Below are positions 53,729-62,777 of a stretch of DNA of 64,000 nt, one piece after another; the first letter of the stretch is position 1, and each line of letters opens with the position of its first letter. Below the pieces are notes generated by a model. That model saw nothing but the letters and a program-made list of their open reading frames with translations, made no database searches and had not been told where the DNA came from. The position numbers were made by a program, and so were the translations under genes. The stretch lies in NCBI RefSeq assembly GCF_018492665.1, contig NZ_JAFVME010000005.1, forward strand, positions 473,313 through 537,312, read 5' to 3'. The stretch is from Pedobacter sp. B4-66. GTDB taxonomy: Bacteria; Bacteroidota; Bacteroidia; Sphingobacteriales; Sphingobacteriaceae.

Positions 53729-54886
53729 TTAAACTTTTATAATAATTTTTTTGTTATACATCGCCCAAAGAATTATTAGCCAGAATAGTACGAAGCTAAT
53801 TGCCCAGGCCAGCGATGCATTAATTGGAGAAAAATGGGATGAGAAACCGGAGTAAAGCCAGGATTGTAAGGTTATTTCCGAACCGTTGCTGTCTTTAACG
53901 TGAATCATACCCAATATCCGAGGGATTAAACCCGAAAGAAAAAATACTGTTATTGCATTTACCCCATATACCACAAAAGGTTTCGTAAACCGATTGTATT
54001 GGTGAACATCAATTACCCAATAGCATAATGCCAGAATTACAGTTGCTAAACCGCCTGTATACAAAACAAAAGAGCTTGTCCATAGCGCTTTATTAATAGG
54101 GAACTGCAAATTCCATAACAAACCTAAAACTACGGCTGTGCAACCTGTCGTAAATAGCCAGGCTACTTTTGAAGCTGCATCAAGATCTTTGCGCTTTAGA
54201 TAGATGCCAACTAAAATTCCAAATAACCCAGTTGCAATCGCAGGAACTGTACTAAGAATACCTTCCGGATCCCATGTTTTAGAAGATTTCCATAGATGAG
54301 CCTCGGTTAATATACTTCTGTCTAACCATGCACCAAGATTGGTTTCTTTTTCCAGATTAGCATAACCGAAACCCGGAACAGGGGCAAATGTCATTAGTGC
54401 CCAATAAATGGCGAGTAAAGTAATCAGTATCCTGAATATGTTCTTTTCAGAGTTTTTAAGGAATATGATAGATGAAATAAAAAACACTACAGCAATTCGT
54501 TGCAATACTCCGGGGATGCGTACAAGTTGAAAGGCACCAATAGGATCAGTAAATACTTTGGGAAATAGAGATAAAAATAAGCCTAGCCCAAATAGAATAA
54601 GTGCCCTTTTAAAAGCTTTTAGGATGGTTTTGTTATGTGTTGTAGGATCTGTTTTTTTGCTTCCCATTGCATAAGCAATTGAAACACCAACTATAAACAG
54701 AAAGAAAGGGAAAACTAAGTCGGTAGGCGTGCAACCATTCCATTCAGCATGTTCAAGAGGAGCGTAGATGTTGCCCCAATCTCCAGGGTTATTTACAAGT
54801 ATCATGGCCGCTACCGTGGCGCCTCTAAAGAAATCAAGTGATAGTAATCTTGCAGGTGTATTAGCCGCGGCCGAAATGAAAGTCAT
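53729..54886 (-). CDS. HGSNAT/DUF5009-like membrane acyltransferase
   Basis: Multi-pass inner-membrane protein, about 385 aa with 10 or so TMs, of the heparan-alpha-glucosaminide N-acetyltransferase family (COG4299). Opening signature RLLSLDFFRGATVAAMILVNNPGDWG (in parts), then HAEWNGCTPTDLVFPFFLFIVGVSIA, where the His is the likely acetyl carrier, and VPGFGYANLEKETNLGAWLDR. I use ATG 54886, which starts just before the family N-terminus; an ATG 15 codons upstream gives an unlike polar extension. Next to a glucosamine-phosphate deaminase gene, so an amino-sugar substrate is likely. Confidence 0.85.
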   Translation of the reverse strand: MTFISAAANTPARLLSLDFFRGATVAAMILVNNPGDWGNIYAPLEHAEWNGCTPTDLVFPFFLFIVGVSIAYAMGSKKTDPTTHNKTILKAFKRALILFGLGLFLSLFPKVFTDPIGAFQLVRIPGVLQRIAVVFFISSIIFLKNSEKNIFRILITLLAIYWALMTFAPVPGFGYANLEKETNLGAWLDRSILTEAHLWKSSKTWDPEGILSTVPAIATGLFGILVGIYLKRKDLDAASKVAWLFTTGCTAVVLGLLWNLQFPINKALWTSSFVLYTGGLATVILALCYWVIDVHQYNRFTKPFVVYGVNAITVFFLSGLIPRILGMIHVKDSNGSEITLQSWLYSGFSSHFSPINASLAWAISFVLFWLIILWAMYNKKIIIKV

Positions 54887-54949
54887 GAAAGAGGGATTAA
54901 TTACGAAATAATCGCTATTGCGTAAACACAATAGCGATTATAAATATAA

Positions 54950-56869
54950 TTAAAATTTATAGCGTACAAAGGCTTCCATAGCCTCGTAATTTGCTAATCC
55001 TAAATCGTCGTAAGCCTGAGCAGTTTCTCTGTTTCTGTCCTCAGCTCTTTGCCAGAATTCTCTAGCGTCATCACCAGGGAAAACGGCTCTGTCTTTTTGT
55101 GACTGATGTTTGAAAATAGCGAATTTCTTTCTTTCCACTTCTTGAGGACTAAGTGGAACAGCCATTTCAATTTCATGAGTTTCAAATTCCTGCCATGCAC
55201 CACGGTACATCCATAACCAGCAATCTTTAACCCAGCTCTCAGTTTTTGCTAAGCGTTTTAATGCTTCCAAAATGATATTGAAACAAACGATGTGCGTTCC
55301 ATGTGGATCTTCAAAATCGCCTGCAGCAAATACTTGCTCTGGTTTTACCTTTTGTAAAAGGTCCATTGTTAATTGAACATCAAGGTCGGTAACAGGGTTT
55401 TTGTTAACTTTTCCACTTTCGTAAAAAGGAAGTGCCATGAAATGGATATGGTCATCATCAAGACCGCAATAACGAGCACCTGCAATAGCTTCTCCTTTTC
55501 TGACTAAGCCTTTTACAGTTTGTATCTCTGGAGTATCAACCTGATTTGGTTGTTTTTTCTCCAGAAATGAACGCATATTGTTGTACAGGCCTTTTAATTC
55601 GTCACTACCAAGACCCATTTTGTCAGAGAAATCAATACTAAATTCAACAAAACGAAGGGCATCATCATCCCATACTGCAGTATTACCAGAAGTTTGGTAA
55701 GCTACGTGTACATCATGTTTTTGATCTACTAAACGGATGAAAGTACCACCCATTGAAATTACGTCATCATCAGGGTGCGGAGAGAAAATGATTGAACGCT
55801 TTTTAGCAGGTTCAGCTCTTTCCGGTCTTTGTGAATCATCGGCATTAGGTTTACCACCTGGCCATCCGGTAATCGTATGTTGTAATTTATTAAAGATGTC
55901 GATGTTGATGTTATAAACAGGACCTCTGTCAATAGCAAGCTGAGCCATACCATTGTTGTTATAGTCATCTTCAGTAAGTTTAAGAACAGGCTTACCTAAA
56001 TGATTTGCCAACCAGATTACTGCTTTTCTTGTGATTTTTTCATCCCAAACACAGTCTTTTACTAACCAAGGCGTATCAAAACGGGTTAATTCAGAAGCCG
56101 CATCTTTGTCCAGAATGAATTCAACATGTTCAGAAAGTTGTAGGTAAGTTGCAGGAACTTCACCTGAAATTTCTCCCTCAACAGCTTTTTTAATGATGGA
56201 AGCTTTTTTTCTGTTCCATGCCATCAATATAATTTCACGGGCTTTGAAGATAGTACCAATACCCATGGTAATTGCTTTTGTTGGTACAAAAGATTTACCA
56301 CCAAAATCTCTTGCAGCATCACGTCTTGTAAGGTCATCAAGAGTAACTAAACGAGTACCGGAATTTGGTGCAGAACCCGGCTCATTGAAACCAATGTGAC
56401 CGGTACGCCCAATACCTAATATCTGAATATCTAATCCACCCACATCTCCAATCTTCTTTTCATAGGCAAGGCAAAAAGCAGGGATTTCTTCCAGGCTCAA
56501 TGTCCCGTCAGGAATGTTAATATTGTTTTTGTCGATGTCGATGTGAGCAAACAAATGCTCATTCATAAAAGAAACATAGCTTTGAGCAGCGTCTGGCTGC
56601 ATTGGATAATACTCATCCAGGTTAAACGTGATTACGTTTTTAAAGCTCAAACCCTCTTCTTTATGCATTCTTACTAATTCTGCATACACTGCAATAGGTG
56701 TAGCTCCAGTAGCTAAACCTAAAACAGCATGAGTGTTATTCTTTTGTTTTTCTTTAATCAGATCCCCGATACGTTTAGCCACGCTAAGTGAAGCGGCTTT
56801 AGGGTTTTCAAAGACAGAAACGGGTAATTTTTCAAAACGCGTTTCTTCCAGAAGATTTAATCTTGCCAT
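54950..56869 (-). CDS. nagB: Glucosamine-6-phosphate deaminase fused to a PIG-L deacetylase-like domain
   Basis: Two-domain cytosolic protein, 639 aa. Residues about 15-280 are NagB: LGLATGATPIAVYAELV, ITFNLDEYYPM (catalytic Asp), GIGRTGHIGFNEPGS (catalytic His) and SEHVEFILDKDAAS. Residues about 365-560 are a PIG-L/LmbE-type domain with the zinc motif SPHPDDDVISMGGTF, and later EDPHGTHIVCF. NagB turns GlcN-6-P into Fru-6-P plus ammonia; PIG-L enzymes remove N-acetyl groups. The fused form is found in other Bacteroidota and may couple deacetylation to deamination, but that is inference. Confidence 0.92.
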   Translation of the reverse strand: MARLNLLEETRFEKLPVSVFENPKAASLSVAKRIGDLIKEKQKNNTHAVLGLATGATPIAVYAELVRMHKEEGLSFKNVITFNLDEYYPMQPDAAQSYVSFMNEHLFAHIDIDKNNINIPDGTLSLEEIPAFCLAYEKKIGDVGGLDIQILGIGRTGHIGFNEPGSAPNSGTRLVTLDDLTRRDAARDFGGKSFVPTKAITMGIGTIFKAREIILMAWNRKKASIIKKAVEGEISGEVPATYLQLSEHVEFILDKDAASELTRFDTPWLVKDCVWDEKITRKAVIWLANHLGKPVLKLTEDDYNNNGMAQLAIDRGPVYNINIDIFNKLQHTITGWPGGKPNADDSQRPERAEPAKKRSIIFSPHPDDDVISMGGTFIRLVDQKHDVHVAYQTSGNTAVWDDDALRFVEFSIDFSDKMGLGSDELKGLYNNMRSFLEKKQPNQVDTPEIQTVKGLVRKGEAIAGARYCGLDDDHIHFMALPFYESGKVNKNPVTDLDVQLTMDLLQKVKPEQVFAAGDFEDPHGTHIVCFNIILEALKRLAKTESWVKDCWLWMYRGAWQEFETHEIEMAVPLSPQEVERKKFAIFKHQSQKDRAVFPGDDAREFWQRAEDRNRETAQAYDDLGLANYEAMEAFVRYKF

Positions 56870-57137
56870 TTAATTTTGTTCTTAAAGTTTGTACGGAGCA
56901 GTAAATATAGGGACTCTATTGGGTATAACAAGAATTTTAATTTGGTAAAAAGGCCAAATTTAATTTGCTAACTAATTGTTTTTGTGGATTGTATTTTACA
57001 CAATCGATTGAGATGTTGAGTTTAAGCGGTTTTTGGAAATTACAAGTCTCGAAATATTTTTTAATTAACTCGTAATTTCCTAGTAGCTTCTTTGGACTTT
57101 ATGGGATTAGTTATCTTGCAGGCACAAAATTTTAACT

Positions 57138-58337
57138 ATGAATGCTAACTGGACCAGGATTTTTCGGACAATCGAAAAAAAGGAAAGATTAATAATCGGA
57201 TTAATGTCGGGCACGTCGCTTGATGGACTGGATATTGCACTGTGTCGTATTAGTGGAAGTGGTGCCAGTACAAAGGTTCAGGTTCAGGATTTTAAAACAG
57301 TTTCATACGATAATGCTTTTAAGGCAGAGGTTAAATCTATATTTTCAAAAAGAGATGCCGACCTGCAAATGGTGTGCTTAATGAATGAAAAAATAGGGTT
57401 ATTACATGCAGAGATGATTTTGCAAGCTATTGCGGCTTGGGGTGTAAAGTCTGAGGATATAGATGTAATTGCAAGTCACGGGCAAACTATTTTTCATGCT
57501 CCCGCCTCTTTGCATCAAATGCCTTATTATCCAAATGCCACCCTACAAATAGGCGATGGCGACCATATAGCAGTAAAAACAGGCATTGTTACTATTAGTG
57601 ATTTTAGACAAAAACACATTGCTGCGGGAGGCGAAGGTGCACCACTGGCGGTATATGGCGACTATTTATTGTTCTCTGAAAAAGGAGAAGATCGGGTAAT
57701 GTTAAACATAGGTGGGATAGCTAATTTTACCTATTTACCAGGGGATAATGATGCCGTCAAAGTATTTTCTACAGATGTTGGGCCGGGAAATACATTGATG
57801 GACCAATTTGTTCAGCATCATTATAAAGGGTTATATTTTGATGAAAATGCAGCGATTTCTAGTGGGGGAGTGGTTAATGATAGTCTTTTAAAGGAATTAA
57901 TGCAGAATGATTTTCTATCCGCAGGATTTCCTAAAACAACCGGGCCGGAATTGTTTAACCTTAAATATTTACAGGCCGCCCAGGAACGATCAAATACCCT
58001 TAATCTTGGTAACGAGGATGTAATGGCAACTTTATGTCGCTTTTCTTCTCAGATTATTGTTAACGCGATCAAAAAATGTTTTGGAAATACCTTATCACCG
58101 TCTATATATATGAGCGGGGGTGGGATGCACAATCCGTTATTGGTAAAGCAACTTAAAGATGGATTGCCTGATGCAAAGTTTTATACAACTGAAGACCTGC
58201 AAATAAATCCTGATGCTAAAGAAGCGGTTCTGTTTGCTGTACTTGCCAATGAGACATTGATGGGAACTGCCATTGATTTTGGCAATAGAACGGGCGTGCC
58301 ATCAATTTGCATGGGGAAAATCTGCTTGCCTTTTTAA
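57138..58337 (+). CDS. anmK: Anhydro-N-acetylmuramic acid kinase
   Basis: Phosphorylates and opens 1,6-anhydro-MurNAc to MurNAc-6-P in cell-wall recycling. 399 aa. ATP loop IGLMSGTSLDGLDIALC (about 20-36), IASHGQTIFHAP (about 112-123), SDFRQKHIAAGGEGAPL (about 155-171), NIGGIANFTYLP (about 190-201), STDVGPGNTLMDQF (about 213-226) and SGGGMHNPLL (about 328-337). It is divergent from nagB, 268 bp away, and both act on peptidoglycan amino sugars. Confidence 0.95.
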   Translation: MNANWTRIFRTIEKKERLIIGLMSGTSLDGLDIALCRISGSGASTKVQVQDFKTVSYDNAFKAEVKSIFSKRDADLQMVCLMNEKIGLLHAEMILQAIAAWGVKSEDIDVIASHGQTIFHAPASLHQMPYYPNATLQIGDGDHIAVKTGIVTISDFRQKHIAAGGEGAPLAVYGDYLLFSEKGEDRVMLNIGGIANFTYLPGDNDAVKVFSTDVGPGNTLMDQFVQHHYKGLYFDENAAISSGGVVNDSLLKELMQNDFLSAGFPKTTGPELFNLKYLQAAQERSNTLNLGNEDVMATLCRFSSQIIVNAIKKCFGNTLSPSIYMSGGGMHNPLLVKQLKDGLPDAKFYTTEDLQINPDAKEAVLFAVLANETLMGTAIDFGNRTGVPSICMGKICLPF

Positions 58338-58383
58338 AGAATTTGAAGGCGTTTTTTTATTAGAGACCTATCTCTTATTTTCA

Positions 58384-58391
58384 TACTTTTG
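58384..58391 (+). promoter_or_regulatory. Likely -7 element of the small conserved gene
   Basis: TACTTTTG matches TAnnTTTG and lies 17 nt before the ATG at 58409. No TTG is seen at the usual distance upstream. Confidence 0.4.
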
Positions 58392-58408
58392 CACTAAAGT
58401 ATTTATTT

Positions 58409-58624
58409 ATGGCAACTTTTACTCTTACTACTGAGACCTGGAAAAAGGTTAAAATTAAATTTTTAAGAAAATATCGCGATTTGGCATCAGTAAATCTTTC
58501 ATTTACTCCTGGTCAGGAAGATCAGCTTGTTGAGCAGCTTATGGGTTTGGTTAAAAGAGACAGAGCGTACGTTGAATTTACCATCAAAAAAGCACTTGCC
58601 GATCCTGACGGAAACAGACTTTAG
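58409..58624 (+). CDS. Small conserved hypothetical protein
   Basis: A 71-aa soluble, basic protein beginning MATFTLTTETWKKVKIKFLR and containing FTPGQEDQLVEQLMGLVKRD. No family recognised. Support for its being real: it has its own -7 element, it fills a gap neatly between anmK and the S41 peptidase, and its codon use matches its neighbours. Predicted mostly helical. It may be a small binding protein; nothing more can be said. Confidence 0.7.
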   Translation: MATFTLTTETWKKVKIKFLRKYRDLASVNLSFTPGQEDQLVEQLMGLVKRDRAYVEFTIKKALADPDGNRL

Positions 58625-58679
58625 GTTTCATTTGGTCTGTTTTTATTTGTAAGTTTACCTTTAATCAGATTGGTGAACG

Positions 58680-60383
58680 ATGAAACAATACAGACTAGCT
58701 GCCCTATTTGCTCTTATAGCCTTTGCTACTTTAACCTGGTCTTTTAAAGAAGACTTGTTTCAGGTATCCAAAAACCTGGACATCTTTGCTTCTCTTTATA
58801 AAGAGATAAATATCAATTATGTTGATGAGACCAATCCATCAGATTTGATGCGCAATAGCATTGATGCGATGTTGGATAATCTGGATCCCTATACCGAATA
58901 CATTCCCGAATCTGAAATTGAAGATTATAAATTGAAATATGTGAGCACACAATACGGTGGTATTGGTGCCAGTACAATTTCAATTGAAGGTAAGCTGTTT
59001 GTGAACGAAGTAGTTGAAGGATATCCGGCAGATAAGCAGGATGTAAAACCTGGTGATCAATTGGTGAAAATAAATGGCAATGAGGTAAAAGGAAAAGATC
59101 GTAATCAGATCAGTCAATTGCTAAGGGGGCCAAAAGGTTCTGCTGTTGATGTATTGATGATCAGAGACGGTTCTGTAATTACAAAAACGCTGGTTCGTGA
59201 TGAAATAAAGCAGCCTAATGTGCCATATTCGGGCATGACTGATGATAATATTGCTTATATCCGTTTAGATAAGTTTCTTGAAAACTCCGCTCAGGAGGTA
59301 AAGGATGCTGCAGTTGCATTAAGCAAGCAACAGCCAAAAGGAATGATCCTTGATTTAAGATACAATGGCGGCGGTATTTTACAGGAAGCAGTTAAAATAG
59401 TTAACCTCTTTGTTAGTAAGGATGTGTTAGTGGTAACCCAGAAGGGTAGGAATCCTCAAAAAACTATTGCTTATAAGACCATTAGTGAGCCTTTGCTATT
59501 GCAAATGCCATTGGTAGTTTTGGTTGGTGGTTCTTCGGCTTCGGCCTCCGAAATTGTTGCTGGGTCATTGCAGGATCTTGATAGGGCAATTATAGTTGGC
59601 CAAAGAAGTTTTGGTAAAGGGTTGGTGCAGCAAACGTTTAATTTGCCTTACAATAGCCTTGTTAAGGTTACAGTAGCTAAGTATTTTACTCCTTCGGGAA
59701 GATGCATTCAGGCTTTAGACTATGCTCATAAAGACGCTAACGGGAAAACATTAAAGTTTGCTGATTCATTGGCTCATAAATTTAGTACCAAGGCAGGTAG
59801 AAGCGTTTATGATGGAAACGGGGTTTACCCGGATGTGGTTGTAGCTTCAAATAGACCAAGTCCTATTACAATGTCTATTATGAGCAAAAACTTGTTTTTT
59901 GACTACGCTAACGACTATAAAAAGAAAAATAAAACTATTGCTCCGGCTGTGGGCTTCCAATTAACTGATGCTGATTATAATCAGTTTGTAGCCTCTTTAG
60001 ATGGTAAAGATTATTCGTACACCTCACGCACTGAGCGCTTATTATCTGATTTACGAACAGAAGCTGAGAAAGAGAATAAATTAGCCGCTGTTAAGGCAGA
60101 TCTTGATGATCTAAAGGATAAGATGCTTGGCGCTAAGAAAACGGATCTGGTAACTTACAAAGCAGAAATAAAGCGTGTTTTAGAAACACAGATAGTAAGT
60201 CGTTATTATTACGAGAAAGGTAAGGTTATTCAGGCCTTTCAATATGATAAAGAGCTTCAGGCAGCTAAAGCTCTTTTAAATAGTCCATCTAAAATGCTGG
60301 CGGTATTAAAAGGTGAGGGTGAATATAAAACTATAGGCAGCCCCACCAAAACGATTGCAGCAGTAACAACCGCTGAAAACTAA
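58680..60383 (+). CDS. S41-family C-terminal processing peptidase
   Basis: Tail-specific protease with an N-terminal signal or anchor (about 1-22), 567 aa. PDZ domain (about 90-175, YGGIGASTISIEGKLFVNEV; GDQLVKINGNEV). The catalytic Ser lies in GGSSASASEIVAG (about 283-290) and Lys in GQRSFGKGLVQ (about 305-315). A helical C-terminal extension (about 440-567) is longer than in the minimal family. Bacteroidota carry several such enzymes; which periplasmic substrates it trims is unknown. It stands 55 nt after the small gene. Confidence 0.93.
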   Translation: MKQYRLAALFALIAFATLTWSFKEDLFQVSKNLDIFASLYKEININYVDETNPSDLMRNSIDAMLDNLDPYTEYIPESEIEDYKLKYVSTQYGGIGASTISIEGKLFVNEVVEGYPADKQDVKPGDQLVKINGNEVKGKDRNQISQLLRGPKGSAVDVLMIRDGSVITKTLVRDEIKQPNVPYSGMTDDNIAYIRLDKFLENSAQEVKDAAVALSKQQPKGMILDLRYNGGGILQEAVKIVNLFVSKDVLVVTQKGRNPQKTIAYKTISEPLLLQMPLVVLVGGSSASASEIVAGSLQDLDRAIIVGQRSFGKGLVQQTFNLPYNSLVKVTVAKYFTPSGRCIQALDYAHKDANGKTLKFADSLAHKFSTKAGRSVYDGNGVYPDVVVASNRPSPITMSIMSKNLFFDYANDYKKKNKTIAPAVGFQLTDADYNQFVASLDGKDYSYTSRTERLLSDLRTEAEKENKLAAVKADLDDLKDKMLGAKKTDLVTYKAEIKRVLETQIVSRYYYEKGKVIQAFQYDKELQAAKALLNSPSKMLAVLKGEGEYKTIGSPTKTIAAVTTAEN

Positions 60384-60386
60384 TAG

Positions 60387-60716
60387 TTATTCAGCGTGAT
60401 GTAGTTTTACAACTAAACCATCCATTGCAGGGTTTAGTTGTAGCTGGCAGGCAAGTCTTGAATTTGGAAGTACATCCGGTAAAGTATCAAGCATTGCATA
60501 CTCATCATCAGTCATTTCATTTAACTTTTCTTCGCCTTCAAGCACATCTACGCAGCAGGTGGCACATAATGCCATTCCACCGCAAGTTGCAAGAATATCG
60601 TATTCGCATGCTTTAAGGTACTCCATTAAGCTTAATCCCATATCCACTGGGGCTTCAAGAGTAGTTAAGCTGCCATCAGGGTTTTGTACGTGTAGGGTAA
60701 TGTTATTTTCTTCCAT
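60387..60716 (-). CDS. [2Fe-2S] ferredoxin (adrenodoxin/vertebrate type)
   Basis: Soluble electron carrier, 109 aa. Cluster ligands are seen in ATCGGMALCATC (Cys about 40, 46 and 49) plus the upstream Cys33 region, and the fourth in RLACQLQL near 92. It follows the flavin reductase gene by 2 nt on the same strand, so reductase and ferredoxin form a redox pair. The partner enzyme that receives the electrons is not in the window. Confidence 0.9.
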   Translation of the reverse strand: MEENNITLHVQNPDGSLTTLEAPVDMGLSLMEYLKACEYDILATCGGMALCATCCVDVLEGEEKLNEMTDDEYAMLDTLPDVLPNSRLACQLQLNPAMDGLVVKLHHAE

Positions 60717-60718
60717 GC

Positions 60719-61729
60719 TTAAAATTCTGATACGCCGTTTACAGTGGTGTATTTCATGGTGTATTTAACACCTGGGTTCATGTATTGGTATGCACTGTGG
60801 CTCATTAAAGCAGCCTCGTGGAATCCACAAAGGATTAGCTTTAATTTGTTAGTGTAAGTATTGATGTCGCCAATAGCATAAATGCCCGGTATGTTTGTTG
60901 AATAATCGTCGGTATTAACTTCAATAGCACTTTTATTGATGTTTAAGTTCCATTGCTCGATTGGACCTAATTTAGGACTTAAGCCGAATAAAGGAATTAA
61001 ATGATCTGTTGATATTGCAGTAGTTTCAAGGCTCTTATTATGAATAAGCTCTACGGTTTCAAGTTTTCCATTTCCAGAAACTGAATTAAGGTTGCTGTTT
61101 AAAACAAGGTTGATGCGACCGCTTTCAGCCAACGCCATTACTTTGTTTACAGAATCAGGTGCACCACGGAAGCTTTCGCTGCGGTGTACCAAAGTTAATT
61201 CATCAACAATGTCAGCTAAGAATATAGTCCAGTCAAGTGCTGAATCACCACCACCCGCAATAATCATTTTCTGACCACGGTATTGCTCAGGATCGAGGAT
61301 CATGTAATTAACACCTCTTCCGTTCTCGAATTGCTCTAATCCTGAAACAGCCGGTTTACGTGGCTCAAAGCAGCCTAAACCACCTGCAATTACTACAACT
61401 TTAGATTCTATAATAGTACCCATGTTGGTAGTAAGCACAAAATCACCTTCACCACGTTTTTCTAAACCTTCAATACGTTCACCTAAAGTAAAACCCGGGT
61501 GGAAAGGTTTTCCTTGCTCCATTAGGTTGTCAATAAGCTCCTGAGCTAATACTGTAGGGTAGCCAGGGATGTCATATATAGGTTTTTTAGGATATATTTC
61601 AGATAATTGACCACCCACCTGCGGTAAATAATCAATTAAATGGCAGCGCATTTTTAATAGTCCTGCTTCAAAAATTGCAAATAAACCTACGGGTCCGGCG
61701 CCAATTATGGCTATATCAGTAGAAATCAT
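60719..61729 (-). CDS. Ferredoxin-NADP(+) reductase, thioredoxin-reductase-like
   Basis: FAD-dependent reductase, 336 aa, of the YumC/TrxB-like FNR type. FAD loop IIGAGPVGLFAIFEAG (about 7-22), GGQLSEIYPKKPIYDIPG (about 39-56), NAD(P) loop IIAGGGDSALDWTIFLAD (about 155-172), and IYAIGDINTYTNKLKL (about 286-301). It lacks the CxxC of thioredoxin reductase, which supports the FNR assignment. Translationally close (2 nt) to the ferredoxin gene. Confidence 0.92.
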   Translation of the reverse strand: MISTDIAIIGAGPVGLFAIFEAGLLKMRCHLIDYLPQVGGQLSEIYPKKPIYDIPGYPTVLAQELIDNLMEQGKPFHPGFTLGERIEGLEKRGEGDFVLTTNMGTIIESKVVVIAGGLGCFEPRKPAVSGLEQFENGRGVNYMILDPEQYRGQKMIIAGGGDSALDWTIFLADIVDELTLVHRSESFRGAPDSVNKVMALAESGRINLVLNSNLNSVSGNGKLETVELIHNKSLETTAISTDHLIPLFGLSPKLGPIEQWNLNINKSAIEVNTDDYSTNIPGIYAIGDINTYTNKLKLILCGFHEAALMSHSAYQYMNPGVKYTMKYTTVNGVSEF

Positions 61730-61841
61730 GTGTTTAAAATTTGTGCGAATTTACAAACTTTTGTTTTAATAACGATGCTATTTATAAATAATCTACATAC
61801 TCCCTAGAACTTATGAAGGCAAACTGAGCTAATATTTTACT

Positions 61842-61849
61842 TATCTTTG
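61842..61849 (+). promoter_or_regulatory. -7 element of lpxH
   Basis: TATCTTTG, 8 nt before the ATG at 61858, giving a near-leaderless transcript. No clean TTG at 17-20 nt upstream. Confidence 0.45.
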
Positions 61850-61857
61850 TTTTATTG

Positions 61858-62604
61858 ATGAATAAGAACATATATTTTGCCTCTGATTTTCATTTAGGCT
61901 CTCCAGATTTTTTTGAAAGTCGTAAGCGGGAAGATCGCATTCTTCGCTGGTTAAATGCCATTGAGCCAACATGTAGTGAGCTTTTCCTGATGGGAGATGT
62001 TTTCGATTTTTGGTTTGAATATAGAACAGTTATACCTAAAGGCTTTATTCGCTTGCAAGGTAAACTGGCGAATATGACTGATGCCGGAATTAAGATCTAT
62101 TTTTTTAAAGGTAACCATGATATGTGGGTTAATGACTATTTCACGAAGGAAATGGGGATTGAAATTATAAGTGATGAGCTTGTAATTGAAAGAAATGGCA
62201 AGAGATTCTTTTTACATCATGGTGACGGATTAGGGCCTGGCGACAGAAAATATAAGTTGTTGAGAAAAATCTTTAGAAATCCTGTGTGTCGTTGGTTGTT
62301 TTCTTTAATTCCGCCCACAATTGGAATGGGAATAGCAAACGGCTGGTCGAAAAGCAGCAGAGCTGCAAGTAGTAAGGAAGAGGTTTTTGAAGGAATCGAG
62401 AAGGAATGGCTGGCTATTTACGCTAAAGAATTGCTGGTAAAACAACATTACGATTTTTTTGTTTTTGGTCATAGACATTTGCCCTTAGATCTGGATTTAG
62501 GAGGAGGAGCTCAGTATGTTAACCTGGGCGAGTGGTTCAATTTTAACTCCTATGCGGTATTTGATGGGGAGGTGTTGAGCCTTAAATATTTTGAAAAAGA
62601 GTAA
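61858..62604 (+). CDS. lpxH: UDP-2,3-diacylglucosamine diphosphatase
   Basis: Calcineurin-fold pyrophosphatase of lipid A synthesis, 248 aa; makes lipid X from UDP-diacylglucosamine. Metal motifs: ASDFHLGS (about 7-14), MGDVFDFWFEYR (about 43-54), GNHDMW (about 83-88), LHHGDGLGPGDRKY (about 118-131) and FGHRHLPLDLDL (about 201-212). The ATG at 61858 is chosen; the TTG before it would fall in the transcript's first bases. COG2908 also includes paralogues of other specificity, so a small doubt remains. Confidence 0.9.
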   Translation: MNKNIYFASDFHLGSPDFFESRKREDRILRWLNAIEPTCSELFLMGDVFDFWFEYRTVIPKGFIRLQGKLANMTDAGIKIYFFKGNHDMWVNDYFTKEMGIEIISDELVIERNGKRFFLHHGDGLGPGDRKYKLLRKIFRNPVCRWLFSLIPPTIGMGIANGWSKSSRAASSKEEVFEGIEKEWLAIYAKELLVKQHYDFFVFGHRHLPLDLDLGGGAQYVNLGEWFNFNSYAVFDGEVLSLKYFEKE

Positions 62605-62665
62605 GGTGTTTTTTACGTAACGTGCTGATCCTATAATTTTTTAGTGTCGTTAACTGAAAAAGCCG

Positions 62666-62673
62666 TATTTTTG
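62666..62673 (+). promoter_or_regulatory. Possible -7 element of prfA
   Basis: TATTTTTG matches TAnnTTTG, about 105 nt before the prfA ATG. The -33 box is not clear. Confidence 0.35.
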
Positions 62674-62777
62674 CTGCCCGAATAAAAAACCTGTTATCAC
62701 AATGAAATATGCTGTTTATAAACAGATTGAGTTATTGTTGCTAACGGTACAATTATAAAGTTTCTGAAAAAAAGAAT

